A DNA stretch of 64,000 nt from CAVWNR01 sp963756525. Lineage in GTDB: Bacteria > Actinomycetota > Actinomycetes > Mycobacteriales > Jatrophihabitantaceae. The stretch covers positions 1-64,000 of the forward strand of contig CAVWNR010000005.1 in assembly GCA_963756525.1 (NCBI GenBank). The letters run 5' to 3'. The translations under genes and the position numbers were made by a program. Position 1 is the stretch's first letter. Every line of letters starts with the position of its first letter. The notes under the pieces were generated by a model. That model saw only the letters and a program-made list of their open reading frames with translations. It was not told where the DNA came from and searched no databases. Below are positions 45,553 to 53,945 of this stretch, piece after piece.

Positions 45553-45558
45553 AGGCTA
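45553..45558 (-). promoter_or_regulatory. Candidate -10 of the acyl-CoA dehydrogenase gene
   Basis: TAGCCT on the minus strand lies 7 bases before the ATG at 45545 with no ribosome-binding site between. Fits a leaderless transcript. Confidence 0.45.
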
Positions 45559-45572
45559 CGCGGCGGTTGCGG

Positions 45573-45578
45573 CTACGC
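45573..45578 (+). promoter_or_regulatory. Candidate -10 of the MarR gene
   Basis: TACGCT lies 8 bases before the GTG at 45587. Together with the opposite element at 45553-45558, both -10 boxes lie within the 41-base divergent gap, so one bound regulator could control both genes. Confidence 0.45.
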
Positions 45579-45586
45579 TGCCTGGC

Positions 45587-46102
45587 GTGCCCACGCCGCT
45601 GCCGTTCGACCCGATCGCGCGCGCCGGCGAGCTGTGGCAGGAGCACTCGCCCGGCGAGCAGCCGGACGTCTACGCGGCGATGCGCGCGGTGACCTCGATC
45701 ATGCGTGCCCAGCAGGTGCTCATCGCCGAGCTGGACACGCTGCTCAAGCCGTACGGGATGACGTTCAGCCGGTACGAAGCGCTGGTGCTGCTGACGTTCT
45801 CCAAAGACGGCGCGCTGCCGCTGTCGAAGATCGGCGAGCGACTGCAGGTGCACGCGACCTCGGTGACCAACGTCATCGACCGGCTGGAGGCCTCCGGGCT
45901 GGTGCGCCGCGAGCCGAACCCGCGCGACGGCCGCGGCACGCTGGCGGTGATCACCGACGAGGGACGGCGGGTGGCTGGGGAGGCGACCGCCGAGCTGAAC
46001 GCGGCGCGGTTCGGGCTCGGCGCGCTCGACCTGGACGACCTGCACCGGCTGTTCACCGTGCTCCGCCGGCTGCGAATCGACGCGGGCGACTTCACCGGCT
46101 GA
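45587..46102 (+). CDS. MarR-family transcriptional regulator
   Basis: 171 residues. Winged helix-turn-helix: YGMTFSRYEALVLLTFSKDG, LSKIGERLQVHATSVTNVID (recognition helix) and the wing REPNPRDGRGTLAVITDEG. Probably dimeric and regulates the divergent acyl-CoA dehydrogenase gene, possibly in response to an acyl-CoA or aromatic ligand. Last 11 bases overlap the convergent peptidase remnant. Confidence 0.88.
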   Translation: MPTPLPFDPIARAGELWQEHSPGEQPDVYAAMRAVTSIMRAQQVLIAELDTLLKPYGMTFSRYEALVLLTFSKDGALPLSKIGERLQVHATSVTNVIDRLEASGLVRREPNPRDGRGTLAVITDEGRRVAGEATAELNAARFGLGALDLDDLHRLFTVLRRLRIDAGDFTG

Positions 46103-46606
46103 CGGCGGCCTCGAGGACGCCGATCGTCCGCGTGACAGGGTCGACTCGTGCGCGGCAGCCGAGCGGCAGCACGCCCATCGGCGAGCTGTGCCCGTAGTCG
46201 ACGTTCGCCACCACCACCAGGTCGGCTCGTCCGGCCTCCGCGAGGACGCGCTGCACCGTATCCCAGAGAGCGAACATGTCGCGCTGGGCGTAGTGCTGCG
46301 GGCGGGCGAGCAGCACGGCGCCGATGCGAGCCAGGATGCCGGTGGCCGCGTAGTTGCGCAGCCAGCAGCCGACCTGGGCCGGCGACGGCGCCTCCTCCGA
46401 CGTCTCGAGGAGCACCACCGCACCGTCCCACACCTCGTCGGCGGGCCAGACGGCCGTGCCCTTGGCCATTTCGAGCACCTCGATGTTGCCGCCCAGCAGC
46501 GTGCCCTCGACGGCGCCGTCGCCCTGCAGCCCGCGCCGGACGAGAGCGAGACGACGGCGATCGTGTCGCCGGGGCGCAGCGCCGGTGGCCTGATCACCGG
46601 CCCCAT
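46092..46606 (-). pseudogene. Remnant of S66 LD-carboxypeptidase with internal deletion
   Basis: Muramoyltetrapeptide carboxypeptidases (S66) have about 300 residues. Here the N-terminus is present from ATG at 46606 (IRPPALRPGDTIAVVSLSSG). It is followed within a few codons, in another frame, by the C-terminal part GTLLGGNIEVLEMAKGTAVW, VLLETSEEAPSPAQV and VVANVDYGHSSPMGVLPLG. About 170 central residues, including the nucleophile Ser region, are missing. The junction lies near 46536. The product cannot be an active enzyme. An assembly gap is the alternative. Confidence 0.75.
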
Positions 46607-46624
46607 GGTAGCCGGGGACTGGCA

Positions 46625-46646
46625 TTTACTAGGACGTCCTAGTAAA
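46625..46646. promoter_or_regulatory. 22-bp perfect palindrome upstream of the mutase gene
   Basis: Core TACTAGGACGTCCTAGTA, extended by one T/A base pair on each side twice, gives a perfect 22-bp palindrome. It ends 8 bases before the ATG at 46655, so it overlaps where a promoter or ribosome-binding site would be. Very likely an operator for a dimeric repressor. Regulator unknown. Confidence 0.75.
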
Positions 46647-46654
46647 CTCCTCGC

Positions 46655-48334
46655 ATGGACGCAGAGCAGATCGCCACCGGGCGCGAGCGCTGGCGGGCGC
46701 GCTATGACGCGGCACGCAAGCAGGAGCGCGACTACACCACCCTCTCCGGGGTGGCGGTCGAGCCGCTGTACGGGCCGAGCGGACCGGATGACCGGATGGA
46801 GCGGATCGGCTGGCCGGGGGAGTACCCGTTCACCCGCGGCATCCATCCCACGGGCTACCGGGGCAAGCCGTGGACGATCCGGCAGTTCGCCGGATTCGGC
46901 AATGCGCAGCAGACCAACGAGCGCTACAAGATGATCCTCGCCGAAGGCGGCGGCGGGCTGTCGGTGGCGTTCGACATGCCGACGCTGATGGGCCGCGACT
47001 CCGACGATCCGCGCTCGCTCGGCGAGGTCGGGCACTGCGGGGTCGCGATCGACTCGGCCGCCGACATGGACATCCTCTTCGACGGCATCGACCTGGCGGC
47101 CACCACCACGTCCATGACGATCAGCGGGCCGGCCGTGCCGGTGTTCTGCATGTACGTCGTGGCAGCTGAAAGGCAAGGCGCCGACATCGGACGGCTGAAC
47201 GGCACGCTGCAGACCGACATCTTCAAGGAGTACATCGCGCAGAAGGAGTGGATCTACCCACCCGAGCCGCACCTGAAGCTGATCGGCGACCTGATGGAGT
47301 ACACCGCAGCGAACATCCCGGCGTACAAGCCGCTGTCGGTGTCCGGTTACCACATCCGCGAGGCCGGGTCGACCGCCGCGCAGGAGCTCGCGTTCACGCT
47401 CGCCGACGGGTTCGGCTACGTGGAGCTGGGCCTGTCCCGGGGGCTGGACATCGAGCAGTTCGCGCCGGGGCTGTCGTTCTTCTTCGACGCGCACATCGAC
47501 TTCTTCGAGGAGATCGCCAAGTTCCGCGCGGCCCGGCGCATCTGGGCGCGCTGGATGCGCGATGTCTACGGCGCGAAGACCGATCGCGCGCAGTGGCTGC
47601 GCTTCCACACCCAGACCGCCGGCGTGTCGCTGACGGCCCAGCAGCCCGACAACAACATCGTCCGCACCGCCGTCGAGGCGATGGCCGCGGTGCTCGGCGG
47701 CACGAACTCCCTGCACACCAATGCGCTCGACGAGGTGCTCGCGCTGCCGTCGGCGAAGGCCGCGCAGATCGCGCTGCGCACCCAGCAGGTGATCGGCGAG
47801 GAGACCGGCGCGATCAACGTCGTCGACCCGCTCGGCGGCTCGTGGTACGTCGAGGAGCTCACCGACCGGATCGAGGCCGAGGCGGAGAAGATCTTCGCGC
47901 GCATCCGCGACCTCGGCGGGGACGCGACGATGACGGCCGGCCTGCTGCGCGGCATCGAGGACGGGTGGTTCATCACCGAGATCGCCGACTCGGCGTTCGA
48001 GTACCAGCAGAAGCTGGAGAAGGGCGACAAGCGGGTCGTCGGCGTCAACGTCTACACCGGGGACGGCGCCTCCAGTGCCGACGATCAGCTGGAGATCCTG
48101 CGCGTCTCGCACGAGGTGGAGCTCGAGCAGCGCGAGGTGATCGCCGCCAGGCGGGCCGCTCGCGACCAGTCGGCCGTCGACGCGGCGCTCGCCGCGATGG
48201 TCGACGCCGCGCGCAACGACCGCAACACGGTCCCGCCGATGCTGGACGCCGTCCGCGCCGAGGCCACGCTCGGCGAGATCTGCAACGCGTTCCGGCCGTT
48301 GTGGGGCGAGTACCGGGAGCCGGTGCGCTTCTGA
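46655..48334 (+). CDS. icmA: Isobutyryl-CoA mutase large subunit (IcmA-type)
   Basis: 559 residues: TIM-barrel substrate domain of B12-dependent acyl-CoA mutases, without the C-terminal cobalamin-binding domain (no DxHxxG). Substrate residues decide the type. Methylmalonyl-CoA mutase has Tyr89 and Arg207; here the equivalents, 118 apart as expected, are Phe78 (TIRQFAGFG) and Gln196 (EYIAQKEW), the isobutyryl-CoA mutase pair. LSVAFDMPTLMGRDSDDPRS also matches IcmA. It interconverts butyryl- and isobutyryl-CoA with a separate small B12 subunit (IcmB), not found in this window. Operator palindrome directly upstream. Confidence 0.9.
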   Translation: MDAEQIATGRERWRARYDAARKQERDYTTLSGVAVEPLYGPSGPDDRMERIGWPGEYPFTRGIHPTGYRGKPWTIRQFAGFGNAQQTNERYKMILAEGGGGLSVAFDMPTLMGRDSDDPRSLGEVGHCGVAIDSAADMDILFDGIDLAATTTSMTISGPAVPVFCMYVVAAERQGADIGRLNGTLQTDIFKEYIAQKEWIYPPEPHLKLIGDLMEYTAANIPAYKPLSVSGYHIREAGSTAAQELAFTLADGFGYVELGLSRGLDIEQFAPGLSFFFDAHIDFFEEIAKFRAARRIWARWMRDVYGAKTDRAQWLRFHTQTAGVSLTAQQPDNNIVRTAVEAMAAVLGGTNSLHTNALDEVLALPSAKAAQIALRTQQVIGEETGAINVVDPLGGSWYVEELTDRIEAEAEKIFARIRDLGGDATMTAGLLRGIEDGWFITEIADSAFEYQQKLEKGDKRVVGVNVYTGDGASSADDQLEILRVSHEVELEQREVIAARRAARDQSAVDAALAAMVDAARNDRNTVPPMLDAVRAEATLGEICNAFRPLWGEYREPVRF

Positions 48335-48369
48335 GCGGCGCCGGTCGGGCGTCTGGAAAACTGGACGAC

Positions 48370-49329
48370 ATGCGTCCTGGTACGAACCGTCAGCCCCAGC
48401 CGAGCGCTGCCATGGTGGCCGCGATGTCCGGCGCCGTCGACCTGGCCGCGGTGAAGGCCCGCTCCGAGGCGGCCGCCCGCGCGGCCGAGCAGCCCGGGCC
48501 GGTCGCCGGGCAGGCCGTGGTCGACGTCACCGAGGCGAGCTTCCAGTCCGAGGTGCTCGACCGCTCGTTCCAGGTTCCGGTGCTCATCGACCTGTGGGCG
48601 GACTGGTGCCAGCCGTGCAAGCAGCTCTCGCCGATCCTGGAGAGACTGGCCACCGAGGGCGGCGGTCGCTGGGTGCTCGCCAAGATCGACACGGAGGCGA
48701 ATCCGCGAATCGCGCAGGCCCTGCAGGTGCAGAGCATCCCGACGGTGTACGCGGTGATCGGCGGGCAGCTCGTGCCTGGCTTCCAGGGAGCGCTCCCCGA
48801 GGCGCAGGTCCGCGAGTTCGTCGACGCGGTGCTGCAGGCCGGCGCGCAGGCCGGCCTGACCGGGACGCCGGCCGGCCCGGCGGACGCCGGCGAGCCGGCC
48901 GCCGGCGAAGAACCGCCGGCCGATCCAGGATTCGCGGCCGCCGAAGAAGCGCTCGAGGAAGGGAACTTCGCGCTCGCCGCCGAGCGCTACCAGGCGATCC
49001 TCGACGAGGAGCCGGGCAACGCCGACGCCACGCTGGCGTTGCGCCAGGTCGGGCTGCTGCAGCGGGTCGAGACGCTCGACCCGGCGCTCGTCGCCCGCGC
49101 CGCGGCGGCGCCCGACGACGTCGAGGCGCAGCTCGCTGCCGCCGATCATTCCTTTGCCCGCAACGACGCCGACGCCGCGTTCACCCGGCTCATCGGCCTG
49201 GTCAAGCGGGTCGGCGGCGAACAGCGCGACACCGTCCGCGAGCGGCTCGTCGAGTACTTCGACGTCCTCGGGCCGGACGACCCGCGGGTCGGCCCGGCCC
49301 GCCGCGAGCTGGCCCGCGCGCTGTTCTGA
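48370..49329 (+). CDS. Thioredoxin-domain protein with TPR-like C-terminus (CnoX-like)
   Basis: 319 residues from ATG at 48370. N-terminal disordered region, thioredoxin fold (about 50-155) with active site WCQPC (Cys80, Cys83) and cis-Pro in QSIPTVYAV. Then a Pro/Ala/Glu-rich linker and a helical TPR-like region (FAAAEEALEEGNFALAAERY, ending DVLGPDDPRVGPARRELARA). Family members act as redox chaperones/co-chaperones. Both Cys are kept. Cytoplasmic (no signal peptide). 35 bases after icmA. Confidence 0.88.
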   Translation: MRPGTNRQPQPSAAMVAAMSGAVDLAAVKARSEAAARAAEQPGPVAGQAVVDVTEASFQSEVLDRSFQVPVLIDLWADWCQPCKQLSPILERLATEGGGRWVLAKIDTEANPRIAQALQVQSIPTVYAVIGGQLVPGFQGALPEAQVREFVDAVLQAGAQAGLTGTPAGPADAGEPAAGEEPPADPGFAAAEEALEEGNFALAAERYQAILDEEPGNADATLALRQVGLLQRVETLDPALVARAAAAPDDVEAQLAAADHSFARNDADAAFTRLIGLVKRVGGEQRDTVRERLVEYFDVLGPDDPRVGPARRELARALF

Positions 49330-49337
49330 CCCGCCGA

Positions 49338-50297
49338 TCAGGCCGAGGTGTGCGGCATGATCGCGTCGGCCGGGATCACGCCGAGGCGGCCGGCGCGGTA
49401 GTCGTCGACGGCCTGCTGCAGCTCCTCGACGGTGTTCATCACGAACGGTCCGTAGTGTGCCACCGGCTCGCCGATGGGGCGCCCGCCGAGCAGCAGCACG
49501 TCCAGCGCCGTCGCCCCGTCGCGGGCGGTGACGGTGATCCGGTCGCCCGCTCCGAGCAGCGCTAGCTGCCCGCTGCGGGTCGGTCGCCGCTCGGCGCCGA
49601 CGGTGCCTTCGCCGGAGAGCGTGTACACGAGGGCGTTGTAGTCCGGCTGCCAGGGCAGCGAGAGCTGCGCGCCGGGGGCGATCGTCGCGTGCGCCAGCGT
49701 GATCGGGGTGTGCGTCACGCCCGGGCCTTCGTGCGCGCCGATCGACCCGGCGACGATCCGCACCAGCGCGCCGCCGTCCGCGGACGACACGAGCGTGGCG
49801 TCGCCGCCCTCGATGCTCTGGTAGCGGGGCGGGGTGAACTTGTCCTTCGCGGGAAGGTTCACCCACAGCTGGATGCCGTGGAACAGACCGCCGGACATCA
49901 CCAGCTGCTCCGGCGGCGTCTCGATGTGCAGGATGCCCGCGCCGGCGGTCATCCACTGCGTGGCGCCGTTCTCGATCGTGCCGCCACCGCCGTGGCTGTC
50001 CTGGTGCAGGAAGGTGCCGTCGATCATGTAGGTGACCGTCTCGAAGCCGCGGTGCGGGTGCCAGGACGTGCCCTTCGGCTCGCCGGGCGCGTATTCGACC
50101 TCGCCCATCTGGTCCATGTGGACGAACGGGTCCAGCTCGGCCGCCGACACGCCGGCGAACGCCCGCCGGACGGGGAAGCCCTCACCCTCGAAGCCCCGAG
50201 GGGCGGTGGTCACGGAGCGGACGGGTCGCTCGGTGTCGCCCAGCGTGGCTGTGGCCAGCCGGGGCAGGGCGAGGGTGTCGGCGGTGACGGCGGGCAT
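49338..50297 (-). CDS. Pirin-family cupin protein
   Basis: 319 residues from ATG at 50297 with GGAGG at 50303-50307; a TTG at 50309 is in frame but less likely. Bicupin with metal ligands in WHPHRGFETVTYM (two His), FLHQDSHGG and ILHIETPPEQ. Some pirins are quercetin dioxygenases, others act on transcription factors; role here unknown. Convergent with the thioredoxin gene, 8 bases apart. Confidence 0.88.
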   Translation of the reverse strand: MPAVTADTLALPRLATATLGDTERPVRSVTTAPRGFEGEGFPVRRAFAGVSAAELDPFVHMDQMGEVEYAPGEPKGTSWHPHRGFETVTYMIDGTFLHQDSHGGGGTIENGATQWMTAGAGILHIETPPEQLVMSGGLFHGIQLWVNLPAKDKFTPPRYQSIEGGDATLVSSADGGALVRIVAGSIGAHEGPGVTHTPITLAHATIAPGAQLSLPWQPDYNALVYTLSGEGTVGAERRPTRSGQLALLGAGDRITVTARDGATALDVLLLGGRPIGEPVAHYGPFVMNTVEELQQAVDDYRAGRLGVIPADAIMPHTSA

Positions 50298-50373
50298 CGC
50301 ATCCTCCAAGTGGTTGCAAGCTCAACGGTATGCCTGCGCAACGCCGGGGCACCACCCCGCATTCCCCGCCAGA

Positions 50374-52554
50374 TCAGCCCGCGAAGCGGAGCCAGAGCGT
50401 GCCCAGCGGCGGCACGCGGAGCGACACGGACGCCGGCTGAGCGTGCCACGGCTCCTCGGTGGCGTCCACCCCGCCGAAGTTGCCGACCCCGGAGCCGAAG
50501 TAGGTGTCCGCGTCGGTGTTGATCACCTCGTCCCACCGGCCCACGTGCGGCAAGCCCAGCCGGTATCCCTCGTGCGGGACTGCCGCGAAGTTCGCCACGC
50601 ATGCCAGCACCGACTTGCCCGCACCGAAGCGCAGGAACGAGAAGACGTTGCCGGAGGCGTCGTTCGCGTCGATCCAGTGAAAGCCCGCCGGGTCGGCGTC
50701 CTGGGACCAGAGCGCGGGCGTCTCGCGGTAGACCCGGTTCAGGTCGGCCACGCAGCGCTGCACGCCGCGGTGCTCGGGCCCGTCGAGCAGCCACCAGTCC
50801 AGCGACCGGCCCTCGCCCCACTCGGCGTCCTGCGCGAACTCCTGCCCCATGAACAGCAGCTGCTTGCCCGGATGGGCCCACATGTAGCCGTAGAGCGCGC
50901 GCAGCGTGGCCAGCCGCTGCCAGAGGTCGCCGGGGATCTTGTTCAGCAGCGAGCCCTTGCCGTGCACCACCTCGTCGTGCGACAACGGCAGCACGTAGTT
51001 CTCGGAGTAGGCGTACATCATCGAGAACGTCATCTGATGGTGGTGGTACTGCCGGTGGATCGGCTGGTGGGAGATGTAGCCGAGCGTGTCGTGCATCCAG
51101 CCCATGTTCCATTTGAAGCCGAACCCGAGTCCGCCGAGGTGCGTCGGCCTGGTGACGCCGGGCCAGGCGGTCGACTCCTCGGCCACGGTGATCACGCCCG
51201 GGACGCGCCGGTAGGCGGTCGCGTTGACCTCCTGCAGGAACGACACCGCCTCCAGGTTCTCCCGGCCGCCGTAGACGTTCGGCACCCACTCGCCGTCCCG
51301 GCGCGAGTAGTCCAGGTAGAGCATGGATGCGACGGCGTCGACCCGCAGCCCGTCGATGTGGAACTCCTCGAGCCAGAACAGCGCGTTGGCGACGAGGAAG
51401 TTGCGCACCTCGCGCCGGCCGAAGTCGAACACGAACGTGCCCCAGTCGGGCTGCTCGCCCCGGCGCGGGTCGGCGTGCTCGTAGAGCGGCGTGCCGTCGA
51501 AGCGGCCGAGCGCCCACGCGTCCTTGGGGAAGTGCGCCGGCACCCAGTCGACGATCACCCCGACCCCGGCCTGGTGCAGCCGGTCGACCAGGTAGCGGAA
51601 GTCGTCCGGCGTGCCGTAGCGGGCGCTCGGCGCGTAGTAGGACGACACCTGGTAGCCCCACGAGCCGCCGTAGGGATGCTCGGCCACCGGCAGGAACTCC
51701 ACGTGGGTGAACCCGGTCTCGCGCAGGTGCTCGATGAGCTGGTCGGCGAGGTCGCGGTAGGAGAGGCCCTGCCGCCAGGAACCCACGTGCACCTCGTAGA
51801 TCGACATCGGTGAGGTGTGCCACCGGGTGGCCGCGCGCCGGTCGACCCAGTCGCCGTCGCGCCACTTGTGGCGCGGCGTGCACACCACCGACGCGGTCGC
51901 CGGCGGCGCCTCGGTCGCGAACGCCATCGGGTCGGCCTTCTCGCGCCACACGCTGTCGGCCCCGAGGATGTGGAACTTGTACCGGGTGCCGTCGCCGACG
52001 CCGGGCACGAACAACTCCCAGACGCCGGACGAGCCCAGCGCGCGCATCGGGTGCGCCCGGCCCGACCAGCGGTCGAAGTCGCCGGCCACCCGCACCCCGC
52101 GGGCGTTGGGCGCCCACAACGCGAACGACGTCCCGGTGACCCGCCCGCCCGGCGTGTCGTAGGAGCGCACATGCGCGCCCAGCACCTGCCAGAGGTTCTC
52201 GTGGCGGCCCTCCCTGATCAGGTGCTGGTCGACCTCGCCCAGGGTCGGCAGCCAGCGGTACGGGTCGTCGACGGTGAACTTCTCCGGGCCGTAGGCGACC
52301 TCCAGCCGGTAGTCGCCCGGCTCGCCGTCGACGATGCCGCCGAACACGCCGCCGGCGTGCAGCCGGTCCAGCGGCACCTGCCGGCCGTCCACGAGGGCGA
52401 CGACGGAACTCGCCTCCGGCCGTAGCGTGCGGATGATCGTGCGTCCGTCGGAGGTCGGGTGGGCGCCGAGGATGCCGTGCGGGTCATGATGGGCACCGCC
52501 CACCAGCCGGTCCAGCGCGTCACCGCCGACCGTAGGCACAGGTGTTGGGCTCAT
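50374..52554 (-). CDS. glgB: 1,4-alpha-glucan branching enzyme
   Basis: 726 residues, GH13. N-terminal carbohydrate-binding modules, then the catalytic barrel: nucleophile Asp in DGLRVDAVASMLYLDYSR, acid/base Glu in VAEESTAWPG and LPLSHDEVVHGKGSLL. Branches the linear alpha-1,4 chains made by GlgE. ATG at 52554 overlaps the maltokinase stop by 4 bases; last gene of the glgE-treS-mak-glgB operon. Confidence 0.96.
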   Translation of the reverse strand: MSPTPVPTVGGDALDRLVGGAHHDPHGILGAHPTSDGRTIIRTLRPEASSVVALVDGRQVPLDRLHAGGVFGGIVDGEPGDYRLEVAYGPEKFTVDDPYRWLPTLGEVDQHLIREGRHENLWQVLGAHVRSYDTPGGRVTGTSFALWAPNARGVRVAGDFDRWSGRAHPMRALGSSGVWELFVPGVGDGTRYKFHILGADSVWREKADPMAFATEAPPATASVVCTPRHKWRDGDWVDRRAATRWHTSPMSIYEVHVGSWRQGLSYRDLADQLIEHLRETGFTHVEFLPVAEHPYGGSWGYQVSSYYAPSARYGTPDDFRYLVDRLHQAGVGVIVDWVPAHFPKDAWALGRFDGTPLYEHADPRRGEQPDWGTFVFDFGRREVRNFLVANALFWLEEFHIDGLRVDAVASMLYLDYSRRDGEWVPNVYGGRENLEAVSFLQEVNATAYRRVPGVITVAEESTAWPGVTRPTHLGGLGFGFKWNMGWMHDTLGYISHQPIHRQYHHHQMTFSMMYAYSENYVLPLSHDEVVHGKGSLLNKIPGDLWQRLATLRALYGYMWAHPGKQLLFMGQEFAQDAEWGEGRSLDWWLLDGPEHRGVQRCVADLNRVYRETPALWSQDADPAGFHWIDANDASGNVFSFLRFGAGKSVLACVANFAAVPHEGYRLGLPHVGRWDEVINTDADTYFGSGVGNFGGVDATEEPWHAQPASVSLRVPPLGTLWLRFAG

Positions 52555-53945
52555 GCTGACTCCTTGCTGGCGAGACGGCCGAGCCGGGACAGCGACGAGA
52601 GCGGGATCAGCAGCCAGCTGGGCCGGTTGCGCGCTTCGTACATGGCCTCGTAGACGGCCTTGTCGGCCTCGAAGCCGCGCAGCAGCACGGCCTCGTCGCG
52701 CGGGTCGTGCCCGGCGACTTCGGCGTAGCCGGAGCAGAACGCGTCACGGTTGCGCTGCGCCCACTCGTTGGCCCGGTACTCCAGCTGGGAGTTCGGCACC
52801 GAGTCGATGATCTGGTGCCGCGCGGCATAGTCGAACGAGCGAAGCATCCCGGCGATGTCGCGCAGCGGCGAGTCGAACGCGCGCCGCAGTTCCAGCGAAG
52901 CGACCGGCTCGCCCTCGAAGTCGAGCACGATCCAGCGACGGGCCGTGCGCAGCACCTGGCCCAGATGGAAGTCGCCGTGGATGCGCTGGCTGCCGATCGG
53001 CTCGCTCAGGGCTGCGAACGCATCGAACGCCGCGCGCAGCCCGTCGGCCACCTCACCGAGCTGCGGCACGACGGCCAGCGCGGCGTCCAGCCGGGCGTGC
53101 ATCGCGGCCGCGCGGGCCCGCAGCTCGTCGCGGGCGAGCACATCGGTGCCGAATGCGTCCGCCAGGTCGGCGTGGACCTCCGCGGTGGCCGCGCCGAGCC
53201 GCTCGGCCTCGCCGGCGAAGTCGCCGCCCGCCTCCTCGGCGTGCAGGTCGGCCTCGGCCATCAGGTCTCGGACGCTGATCTTGGCCAGCTCCCAGCCGTC
53301 GGTGGCCGTCGTCATGAACTCGGTGAGCATCGCCAGGCTGACGTGCTGGTCGGCGATCTGCGCGCTCATGCTGCCCTGCAGGCGGGCGATGTGCCTCGCA
53401 CCGAGCTCGGTGAGCGCCCGGTGGATCTCGATGTCCGGGTTGAGCCCGGGCTCGAGCCGTCGGAAGACCTTGAGGATCGACTTGTCGCCGTAGACGAGCG
53501 AGGTGTTCGACTGCTCGGCGGTCAGCACCAGGCTCGCCTGGCCGATGGGCAGCTCGTCCGCAGCGCTGACCCGCTCGAAGCGGAGCGGGCCGACCGTGGC
53601 GGCGTCGCGGATGCCTTCCAGCCAGGCGTGTGTGACCTCGCGGTCGTTCAGTGCGTCGTACACCCAGCGCGGCTGGTCATCGACGGTGGGTGAGCCGAGC
53701 AGCACGTGCTCGAGGTGCGGCACCGGCTCGTCCCGGACGACCAGCGGTACCTGATAGCTGTGCGTGGCGCCGTCGGCGTAGCGGACCTGCGCGGTCCAGA
53801 TGGACACCTCGGGCGGCCCCGGCGCCAGAACCGCGATCAGCGTCACGGTGACCTCATCGACCGGCCGGCCCTTCCCGGCGAACCAGCGCTGCCCGGGCAG
53901 CCAGCCCGCGACCAGCCCCTGCATGTCGCCGGGTGCCGGCGTCAC
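52551..53945 (-). CDS. mak: Maltokinase
   Basis: 464 residues. Phosphorylates maltose to maltose-1-phosphate with ATP, the substrate of GlgE. I choose GTG at 53945 because it overlaps the treS stop (GTGA); the frame is open further upstream without homology. N-terminal cap with WLPGQRWFAGKGR, kinase core with RIHGDFHLGQVLRT and WIVLDFEGEP (catalytic and metal-binding Asp). Also called pep2; in some species it is fused to TreS, here separate but translationally coupled. Confidence 0.94.
   Translation of the reverse strand: MTPAPGDMQGLVAGWLPGQRWFAGKGRPVDEVTVTLIAVLAPGPPEVSIWTAQVRYADGATHSYQVPLVVRDEPVPHLEHVLLGSPTVDDQPRWVYDALNDREVTHAWLEGIRDAATVGPLRFERVSAADELPIGQASLVLTAEQSNTSLVYGDKSILKVFRRLEPGLNPDIEIHRALTELGARHIARLQGSMSAQIADQHVSLAMLTEFMTTATDGWELAKISVRDLMAEADLHAEEAGGDFAGEAERLGAATAEVHADLADAFGTDVLARDELRARAAAMHARLDAALAVVPQLGEVADGLRAAFDAFAALSEPIGSQRIHGDFHLGQVLRTARRWIVLDFEGEPVASLELRRAFDSPLRDIAGMLRSFDYAARHQIIDSVPNSQLEYRANEWAQRNRDAFCSGYAEVAGHDPRDEAVLLRGFEADKAVYEAMYEARNRPSWLLIPLSSLSRLGRLASKESA

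Noticed and set aside
45542..48112. Minus-strand open frame of 856 codons
   Set aside because: Antisense to icmA and overlapping the MarR gene; no domain motif except the short N-terminal piece of the S66 remnant.
46655..48334. Methylmalonyl-CoA mutase assignment
   Set aside because: Phe78 and Gln196 replace the Tyr and Arg needed for methylmalonyl-CoA, and the B12 domain is missing.
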